From NCBI GenBank assembly GCA_049964535.1, contig JBMFXG010000007.1, positions 1-30,424 of the forward strand: a stretch of DNA of 30,424 nt, read 5' to 3'. Origin of the DNA: JAJYZP01 sp049964535 (GTDB lineage Bacteria; Actinomycetota; Acidimicrobiia; Acidimicrobiales; Acidimicrobiaceae). The notes beneath the pieces are model-generated. The model saw nothing but the letters and a program-made list of their open reading frames with translations. It did no database searches and was not told where the DNA came from. Positions 24,473-30,424 of this stretch are shown in pieces; positions within the stretch are counted from its first letter, which is position 1, and every line of letters begins with the position of its first letter. The translations under genes and the position numbers were made by a program.

Positions 24473-24883
24473 GTGTCGCTTGAGATTCGATCACCACAGG
24501 GGTTCACCGTCGCCCCAGAGGATCTACAGTGGAGCTTCACTCGCTCCAGTGGCCCCGGAGGCCAACACGCCAACACCTCTGATACTGCGGTCACAGTCCG
24601 ACTCGAGCTCACCAACGTCCGTGGACCGCAGTATCTCATAGCACGCATTTGCGAGCGCTCCAATACCCCTAGCATCTCGATCTCTGTCTCAAGTAGCCGG
24701 TCCCAGTATCACAATCGCAGGGAGGCGCTGCAGCGCCTCCAGCAAGAGCTCGAACTCCTCAGCCAACCACGACCCGTGCGACAGCGAACACGACTCTCAC
24801 GAGCGGTGCGACAGCGGAGGTCTCAGGCAAAACAGCAGAGCTCACGGCGCAAAGACGAGCGACGCAATCGATTTGACGACTGA
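24473..24883 (+). CDS. arfB: ArfB-type peptidyl-tRNA hydrolase (ribosome rescue factor)
   Basis: A 136-residue class I release-factor-like protein with one GGQ domain (SSGPGGQHANTSDTAV; GGQ at residues 29-31) and a basic, unstructured C-terminal tail rich in Arg, Gln and Ser. The tail inserts into the mRNA channel of stalled ribosomes in E. coli ArfB/YaeJ. It hydrolyses peptidyl-tRNA on ribosomes stalled without a stop codon. The GTG at 24473 is preferred to an ATG at 24428 because actinobacterial ArfB proteins begin shortly before the VAPEDLQWSF-like segment; AGAGG lies 13 bases upstream, a long spacing. The domain lacks the codon-recognition domain of RF1/RF2. Confidence 0.92.
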   Translation: MSLEIRSPQGFTVAPEDLQWSFTRSSGPGGQHANTSDTAVTVRLELTNVRGPQYLIARICERSNTPSISISVSSSRSQYHNRREALQRLQQELELLSQPRPVRQRTRLSRAVRQRRSQAKQQSSRRKDERRNRFDD

Positions 24884-25394
24884 GAATACACAACGAGATC
24901 CCAGTTTAATCGATTCACTCCCAGCGCCTCCTTGCATCGCTGTATTCGTTGCCTTCGTTCGAAGCCGGCCTTAGGTCCAGCGACGGACCGTTCGCACCGA
25001 TAAACACTCCGCTCTCATCGGCAGTGATGCTCTCGTTCACATACCATAGGTCACGTACCTCGCAAGAGATGATTCCGCGTGACAGGAACGTTGACGGTAC
25101 AGAGCCGTCGGTGCCCCTCCTCCCACGGTACTACCGTTTCCTAACTCAGCTATGACCTACCGCTTCTCACGGTCACATCACCACGATTCCCCTGGGTCGA
25201 TCGGGCCACTTCGATACTTACGACCGGGCAACTCTGCTGCTCACACTCCCAGTAGCACTCGTGGAGTTCTCGGAGAACGGTGGCTCAGTTACAGGGAACG
25301 TGACCTCGATCTCGACACGCAAAAACAAGGTCTACAACCTGCCTAGGAGCGAGTACCGACGAGAGAGGCACTCACGGTCGCGCATCACACCAGT

Positions 25395-25432
25395 GCACTC
25401 TCATTCATGAGCAACCTCACTCATGGGAGTGC
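25395..25432. terminator. Imperfect hairpin in the arfB-putA convergent region
   Basis: GCACTC plus TCAT pairs with ATGG plus GAGTGC (one G-T pair), then a 3x3 internal mismatch, then TGAG/CTCA around a CAAC loop, giving 14 pairs in 38 bases. No T-tract on either side. It could act as a bidirectional terminator or an RNA-stability element. Confidence 0.3.
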
Positions 25433-25528
25433 CTGAGCAACTCATCGTCGGCTCGGGATCCAAGCTCGAGCCCGGAGCTCCGTAGTAGATCCCTAGCCTT
25501 ACTCCACCGGAGTCCGTGGTAACTCGAA

Positions 25529-25569
25529 CAGCAGATCCCAGTACCCATCTGCTGACAGAGCAGTCAGCA
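25529..25569 (-). terminator. Overlapping inverted repeats just after putA
   Basis: CAGCAGAT (25529-25536) pairs perfectly with ATCTGCTG (25547-25554) over a ten-base loop. TGCTGAC (25550-25556) pairs perfectly with GTCAGCA (25563-25569) over a six-base loop. The two stems share 25550-25554 and so exclude each other. They begin about 38 bases after the putA stop codon, the right place for a terminator or 3' stability structure. No U-tract follows on the minus strand. Confidence 0.4.
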
Positions 25570-25606
25570 CGATCAGGTCAAACCTTGTCCCACGAGACAC
25601 TGCTCG

Positions 25607-28600
25607 CTACAAGATATCGGGAACGAAGCCCTGCCGAAGGGTGTTCTCGGTCACGACAGTGGTGTTGAGAAAGTAGTGTAGGTACTCTCGACCACCCGCT
25701 TTTGACCCCAATCCCGACAAGCGGTAGCCACCAAATGGTTGTCTTCCGGGCACGGCTCCAGTGATATGACGGTTGATATAGAGGTTTCCTGCTTGGATCT
25801 CCGAGGTCCCATATGCAATCGCCTCTGGTGATCGAGAGAAGAGACCAGCGGTAAGGGCGTAGGAGCTATCGTTGGCCATGGCCACGGCCTCCTCGAGCGA
25901 GGAGGCACTCTTCATCGCCAGGACCGGCCCGAAGATCTCATCGCGCCAGATCGCTGCATCGATACTCGGTTCAGAGACAAGCGTGGGAGGAACAAAGTAA
26001 CCCTCTCCGTCAAAGTTTGGGATTGAGAACGTCGGCGTCTCTTTTCTAGCCGTACGGACCATGTCTTCGATACGTCGTCGTGCATCGGCATCGATCACAG
26101 GACCAACCGTTATCGAGGAATCTCGTGGATCTCCAACCACGAGCGTCTCCATGGCCTTCGCGAGGCGATCTTGCACCTCAGCGAATCGATTTTGATGAAC
26201 GATCAGCCGTGATGCCGCCGAGCACTTCTGTCCAGCAAATCCAAATGCCGAGTACAGCACCGCAGGGATAACCTGATCCATATCGGCATCGGAATCGACA
26301 ACTATCGGATTCTTCCCTCCGAGCTCTGCTACCACTCGCTTGAGATCTCCCTGGCCAGGTGGGACTACGGCCGCCGACCGGAGTATCTGAAGACCGACTG
26401 CGAGAGAGCCAGTGAAGGCGATCGTGGAGACGAGCGGCGACTCAACCAACTCTGGGCCTACGGTTTCGCCGATACCTGGAAGAAAGTTCAAGACCCCCGG
26501 TGGTAGCCCCGCCGCTCGGAAGGCCCGAACGATGCTGTACGCAGTAGCCGGACTCTGCTCGGCAGGCTTCAGCACCACAGTATTTCCACAAACCAACGCA
26601 GCGGCGACCATTCCCAAGGGGATTGCAAGGGGAAAGTTCCAGGGGGAGATTACGACTGTAACTCCTCGAGGACGGAGTCGCTGACGATTGGTCTCTCCCA
26701 TTGGGGAGATGAGTGCTCCATCGCGCTCTAGCTCACCGAGTGCGCGAGCGTAGAACTCCAAGAAGTCGATCGCCTCGGTGATGTCGCCATCTGCTTCACG
26801 CCACGGTTTGCCGACCTCAAGGATCTCGAGAGCAGCTATCTCCCGCCGATGTTGACGAAGCCACGAGGCCGCCTTGATTAAGATGTGTGCTCTCTCCACA
26901 GACGGAGTGCGAGACCAGGAGCCGTACGCCGCCCACGCACTGTCAAGCGCGGCAGAGACGTCGGCCGATCCAGCCGAGGAGCTCGAGGCCACGATCTGGT
27001 CGGGATGAGCAGGGTTCACCGACTCCATCTGCGTTGAAGTCTCAATCTCTTCTCCGTCGATCACGACCGGAACCAGCGAGTGTGCTCTGTCACTTTGGCC
27101 CAAGAGTCCAGGGAGTCCTCCCGCACCCAACGCGGAGAGCACGGTCCCGAAGCGCTCCCGCTCCCGCCCGTCAAAGAACTGTAGCGACGCCTCATGCCGA
27201 TAGGGCGATGCGAGTGAACGTGGTGATGGATCGCCCTTGTGACCCTTGTGCTCAGTCTCGTCCCCACTTGTTCGAGCCGAAGATTGGGGATGCTCCCGAG
27301 GTGGTCGAAGGAGTTGCGCGATCTCCTTTGAACCTCGCTCCACGAATCCTTGGCGAAGGAAGCTCTCATTCGAAGTGTTCTCCAAAAGTCGACGCACGAG
27401 ATACGACATCCCAGGAATGAGCTCCCCCATGGGTAGATAGAGCCGAACTCGGGGGAGCATCGAACGCACTGCAAAGGTTAGGGGCTCTGCCATCCCGTAG
27501 AGCATCTGAATCTCAAACGCACTGTCTGCAAGCCCCCGTACCTGAGCTCCAGCGATAACGTAGGCGATCGATCGAAGATTATGCGAACCAAAAGCGGGAC
27601 GAATCTCACGGGCAGCGTCGAGCAACAGGTCCGCACAGCGCTCAAAACTTGCATCGCTTGCCTCCTTGGTTGGCTGTACTGCGCTCTCCCAACTCTCTGA
27701 GTCGGCTTTGACGATCTCGGCATCGACGTACGCTCCTTTGACCAGACGCACACAAAGTGGAGTCCAGCCTCGACGAATTCGCTCACGAGAGAGTTCGATC
27801 ATCCGCTTTACGTCGCTCTCGGCCTCACGAAGGTAGGCCTGGAGTACTACGCCTAGGTGCACCGTTGCGTACCTTGGATCCCGAGCGATCGTCTCTATCA
27901 TCTCAAGGGTGATATCTTTGACGTCGTGGTCTTCCATATCGAAGTAGCAGATCACCGTCCCCTCTAGCACCAACCCCAGGATCGACTCGACAGCAAGCAT
28001 GGCTTCACGCCGTCCAATCTCTCCTTGCAGAGAGTTGTAGTGCGCAGTGAGAGCGGTCGGCTTTATCGAGACTGACCGCACTGGAACGATCCCAAAGACG
28101 TCGCTCGGCGGCTCGGATTCGGAGAATGGATAGGCCAGGAGCGACTGCACCAGTTCTACGATTCTGTCCCGGTAAACTCGACCCTCGGCAACGGTCAGCG
28201 TCTTCTCGCCTAAAACATCGATAGTCGAGGAGACCCCTCGCGCCCAGTATCGTGCCGCAGTGACCGTAACGTCCTCTGCGGTCACTCCGGCGATGAAGGT
28301 TCCCGCTACCTCCTTGAGATTTTTAGCAAGAATTCGAGCGACCAACCGTTGGGTGAGCTTCGTCGATCCGCCCAAGTTGAGCAGCGACTTAACTAGCTTT
28401 GGGATACCCTCTCCACTACCGAGATACTCCTGAAGATGATCAAAGCTCTCGTAGGGTCCATGCAAGGTTGGGTAGACGTCGATCAACCGAAACAACTGGG
28501 TTCTCATCTCGGGATAGCGCATCGAGAGCTTCATCATCGTTCGCGGTAAGAACGAAAGGCCATTGATAGAGACGTCTCCCTTCGTCTGTCGAAGGATCTC

Positions 28601-28654
28601 TTCACCAATGCGCTCGATCGAGACCTGATCTGGCCGTTTGCGTACAACGTTCAT
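25607..28654 (-). CDS. putA: Bifunctional proline dehydrogenase / L-glutamate gamma-semialdehyde dehydrogenase
   Basis: A 1015-residue PutA that oxidises proline to P5C with FAD, then P5C/glutamate semialdehyde to glutamate with NAD. The proline dehydrogenase barrel spans about residues 60-430 and shows CYFDMEDHDVKDITLEM, VRLVKGAYVDAEIVKAD (FAD-site Lys306) and YLVRRLLENTSNESFLRQG (about 413-430). A low-complexity linker lies near 449-480. The aldehyde dehydrogenase half (about 520-1000) has Glu777 (ELGGKNP) and nucleophile Cys811 (GFAGQKCSAASR). There is no ribbon-helix-helix DNA-binding domain and no long C-terminal domain, so it is a minimalist catalytic PutA without autoregulation. The ATG at 28654 has only a weak ribosome site. 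Single gene. Confidence 0.96.
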   Translation of the reverse strand: MNVVRKRPDQVSIERIGEEILRQTKGDVSINGLSFLPRTMMKLSMRYPEMRTQLFRLIDVYPTLHGPYESFDHLQEYLGSGEGIPKLVKSLLNLGGSTKLTQRLVARILAKNLKEVAGTFIAGVTAEDVTVTAARYWARGVSSTIDVLGEKTLTVAEGRVYRDRIVELVQSLLAYPFSESEPPSDVFGIVPVRSVSIKPTALTAHYNSLQGEIGRREAMLAVESILGLVLEGTVICYFDMEDHDVKDITLEMIETIARDPRYATVHLGVVLQAYLREAESDVKRMIELSRERIRRGWTPLCVRLVKGAYVDAEIVKADSESWESAVQPTKEASDASFERCADLLLDAAREIRPAFGSHNLRSIAYVIAGAQVRGLADSAFEIQMLYGMAEPLTFAVRSMLPRVRLYLPMGELIPGMSYLVRRLLENTSNESFLRQGFVERGSKEIAQLLRPPREHPQSSARTSGDETEHKGHKGDPSPRSLASPYRHEASLQFFDGRERERFGTVLSALGAGGLPGLLGQSDRAHSLVPVVIDGEEIETSTQMESVNPAHPDQIVASSSSAGSADVSAALDSAWAAYGSWSRTPSVERAHILIKAASWLRQHRREIAALEILEVGKPWREADGDITEAIDFLEFYARALGELERDGALISPMGETNRQRLRPRGVTVVISPWNFPLAIPLGMVAAALVCGNTVVLKPAEQSPATAYSIVRAFRAAGLPPGVLNFLPGIGETVGPELVESPLVSTIAFTGSLAVGLQILRSAAVVPPGQGDLKRVVAELGGKNPIVVDSDADMDQVIPAVLYSAFGFAGQKCSAASRLIVHQNRFAEVQDRLAKAMETLVVGDPRDSSITVGPVIDADARRRIEDMVRTARKETPTFSIPNFDGEGYFVPPTLVSEPSIDAAIWRDEIFGPVLAMKSASSLEEAVAMANDSSYALTAGLFSRSPEAIAYGTSEIQAGNLYINRHITGAVPGRQPFGGYRLSGLGSKAGGREYLHYFLNTTVVTENTLRQGFVPDIL

Positions 28655-29239
28655 AACGACAACTTACCGCCTCAGAAGCACTACCACGAGCGAGACCAGG
28701 TCCTCAGCACGCCCCGACGACGCTTGCTTGCGACAGATCCATCGGTGCAATCTCAACACAACAAGGTAGATCCGAGTAAGACTCCACAACAGTGGATCGT
28801 CTCTACGGAAGCAATCCATCTCGATGCGGAGCAGCACACAGGATCCTCGCATTCAAAGAGCGAGAGAGGAAGACTCACTCAATTCTTTGGGGCGCTCAGG
28901 TGATCGAGTGAGTCAGACCTCAGCGCCGTTGGCAGAACGGTCGTCTCCCACGCTACGAAGCGTTCCTCCCTTAGGGTCGCTGTCACACTCCCTGGCCATA
29001 ATCCCATCGATGAATAGGCCAGCACCACAACCGGGAGAAAATGACGCTCATACTGAGGGATACCTCGAGGGACTCCTCTGATGACTGAGTTCATAGAGCA
29101 CAATCAGCGACTCAGGAAGCCACGCCGCGAACGAACGACTCCCCAGTCGGCCCTCCCGTCGCACGACGAGGTAGCATCACGAACACGATCGAAAGGATTT
29201 CGCGAGACAATGACCACTCAAGGAGGACTACGAGAGACC
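28655..29239. other. Divergent intergenic stretch of about 585 bases
   Basis: Lies between divergent putA and dgt, so it should contain both promoters. I see no confident gene and no clear -35/-10 pair. It holds a 9-base inverted repeat (28872-28914) and a small hairpin ACGCT-ACGA-AGCGT at 28950-28963. The dgt frame is open back to 29057, so the dgt start could lie inside this stretch. Confidence 0.4.
28872..28914. repeat. 9-base inverted repeat in the putA-dgt intergenic region
   Basis: GACTCACTC at 28872-28880 is the exact reverse complement of GAGTGAGTC at 28906-28914, with 25 bases between. It is about 220 bases upstream of the putA start. It may be a spaced operator or a transcript hairpin. 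Chance occurrence cannot be excluded. Confidence 0.3.
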
Positions 29240-30424
29240 ATGGATAGTGTGAACGACTCTTTCAACCAGCAGAGCTACTTGCGAAGCGAGAGAGAGAAGC
29301 GCTGGCGATCGACGATGGCCGGATATGGCGACCAGGATCTTCGACGAGCACACGAAGAGCCGTCTCTGCCTCTTGGAATCGATCGAGTCGTCAACAGAGA
29401 GCTGCGTGAGGCACGCGATGCCGAGACGCTTGCACTCGGTGCAACTCGGGCGATCGGCGCCGGAAATCGCGATCGAGAAGAGACACCTGACCCATATCGC
29501 ACTGCCTTCGAAGTCGACCGAGATCGAATTCTGCACCGATGTACGGCTTTTCGTCGCTTGGCCGGGAAGACCCAGGTCTTCATCTTTCCAGAGGACCATC
29601 TCCGCACTCGCCTAACCCACGCCCTCGAGGTCGCTCAGGTAGCCACCTCGGTCGCACGTGCGCTCTCACTCAATGTCGCTCTAGCAGAGGCTATCGCACT
29701 GGCGCATGACTGTGGGCACGGACCGTTTGGACACGCCAGCGAGGATGCCTTCTCGTCCTTCTTGTCCCAAGGATACGATCACGCTACCTGGGGAGCAGAC
29801 GTGGTCTTAGCTCCCTTAAACCTCACTGCCGAGACGCTGGATGGGGTTCGAAACCACTCCTGGACGCGCCCGACCCCGACCACACCCGAAGGCTGCATTG
29901 TCTCTTTTGCCGATCGTATCGCCTACCTCTGTCACGATTTTGACGACGCTCAGTCGGCTGGGATCTTGCGTCGTGAGGACCTACCCCACGAGCTACTCGT
30001 TCTCACTGGTGGACATCACGGCAGGTTACTAGATCTCTTCATCACCGATCTCATCGAGAGCTCATTCCATGGAGACGAGATTGCAATGTCCGCTCAGGTC
30101 GCATCGCTCCTTGGCAGTTTCCGACGCTTCAACGACCAACTAATCTACAGTCGTCCTGCGTCCCAGAGACAGAACGACATCGTCATTGAGCTCGTTCAAG
30201 ATCTCGTTAGCTACTTCTTGGAACATCCCGACGACCTCCCGCAAGACCACGCTGCCGATGGTGAGGAACTGCCCCTCAACTCAGTCGACTCTGCTCTGTC
30301 TCCGCTTCAGCGAGCCTTAACTTACGTCAGCGGCATGACCGATCGATTCGTAGTGCGTAAAGCCATCGAGCACCTTGGATGGAACCCAGAGCGACTACCA
30401 CGTGGGATCGATCTTGGTGGATTC
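29240..30424 (+). CDS. dgt: dGTP triphosphohydrolase (3' truncated by window)
   Basis: An HD-domain dNTPase that cleaves dGTP to deoxyguanosine and triphosphate. The frame runs off the window end, so about 395 residues are seen. Diagnostic blocks: PYRTAFEVDRDRILHRCTAFRRL, GKTQVF, LRTRLTHALEVAQV (metal His), AHDCGHGPFGHASEDAF (HD pair) and FADRIAYLCHDFDDA (final metal Asp). The start is uncertain: in-frame ATGs lie at 29081, 29210 and 29240. I chose 29240 because coding-like third-position GC starts about there. A perfect AAGGAGG at 29220-29226 is 13 bases upstream, longer than normal. In many actinobacteria dgt precedes dnaG; what follows is outside the window. Confidence 0.95.
   Translation, partial: MDSVNDSFNQQSYLRSEREKRWRSTMAGYGDQDLRRAHEEPSLPLGIDRVVNRELREARDAETLALGATRAIGAGNRDREETPDPYRTAFEVDRDRILHRCTAFRRLAGKTQVFIFPEDHLRTRLTHALEVAQVATSVARALSLNVALAEAIALAHDCGHGPFGHASEDAFSSFLSQGYDHATWGADVVLAPLNLTAETLDGVRNHSWTRPTPTTPEGCIVSFADRIAYLCHDFDDAQSAGILRREDLPHELLVLTGGHHGRLLDLFITDLIESSFHGDEIAMSAQVASLLGSFRRFNDQLIYSRPASQRQNDIVIELVQDLVSYFLEHPDDLPQDHAADGEELPLNSVDSALSPLQRALTYVSGMTDRFVVRKAIEHLGWNPERLPRGIDLGGF

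Larger units (their letters stand above)
24884..25606. other. Convergent intergenic stretch of about 720 bases with several hairpins
   Basis: No gene seen between the convergent arfB and putA genes; the short open frames have no ribosome site or family-like sequence. The right half holds several inverted repeats: 25395-25432, 25450-25472 (GGCTCG/CGAGCC), 25529-25554 and 25550-25569. A convergent region is where terminators are expected, but none has a clear T-tract. Confidence 0.4.

Noticed and set aside
26887..27420. 177-codon plus-strand open frame
   Set aside because: Antisense to putA, Arg/Pro-rich, no recognisable domain.

Overview
The window reads as chromosomal DNA of an actinobacterium, most likely of the class Acidimicrobiia (a Ferrimicrobium- or Acidimicrobium-like lineage; this is inferred). 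Support comes from moderately high GC, frequent GTG and TTG starts, an HtpX-PspAB pair, a mycothiol-dependent enzyme family, an Rv1700-type Nudix hydrolase, and the gene order tlyA-nadK-recN-pyrG-nudix-xerD with scpA-scpB-rluB nearby. I recall that same order from Mycobacterium tuberculosis (about Rv1694 to Rv1711). No prophage, insertion sequence, CRISPR array, rRNA or tRNA was recognised.

Layout. 1-1176 (+): 3' end of an HtpX-type M48 membrane protease and its PspAB partner. 1457-5407 (-): tightly packed run scpA-scpB-rluB-aroH-aroA (chromosome segregation, 23S rRNA pseudouridylation, two shikimate/chorismate enzymes). 5486-6885: an MTA/SAH-nucleosidase-like gene divergent from a degenerate methyltransferase-like gene. 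6986-7969 (+): trpS. 8083-9093 (-): membrane-anchored diguanylate cyclase. 9094-9975: gene-poor stretch. 9976-11664 (+): DUF885 metallopeptidase-like protein. 11691-12524 (-): DinB/maleylpyruvate-isomerase-like mycothiol enzyme. 12775-21764 (-): a nine-gene, co-directional housekeeping run, in transcription order a phasin-like coiled-coil protein, tlyA, nadK, recN, pyrG, Nudix, xerD, a DksA-type zinc protein, and an M50 protease. 21866-22705 (-): ECHDC3-type enoyl-CoA hydratase-like protein. 23395-24201 (-): SDR oxidoreductase. 24473-24883 (+): ArfB-type ribosome rescue factor. 25607-28654 (-): bifunctional proline dehydrogenase/P5C dehydrogenase. 29240 to the end (+): dGTPase, truncated by the window edge.

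Most of the window is core metabolism and information processing. The xerD and scpAB modules work on chromosome topology, recN on break repair, pyrG and dgt on nucleotide pools, tlyA and rluB on rRNA modification, arfB on ribosome rescue, aroA/aroH and trpS on aromatic amino acid supply and use, and putA on proline catabolism.

I found no convincing undescribed multi-gene system. The items most worth a second look are: four gene-poor stretches of about 585-880 bp, some with protein-like fragments in shifting frames; overlapping inverted repeats just after putA; a possible alternative-hairpin leader before trpS; the divergent nucleosidase and degenerate methyltransferase pair; the phasin-like protein translationally linked to tlyA; and the hydratase-fold protein without catalytic glutamates.
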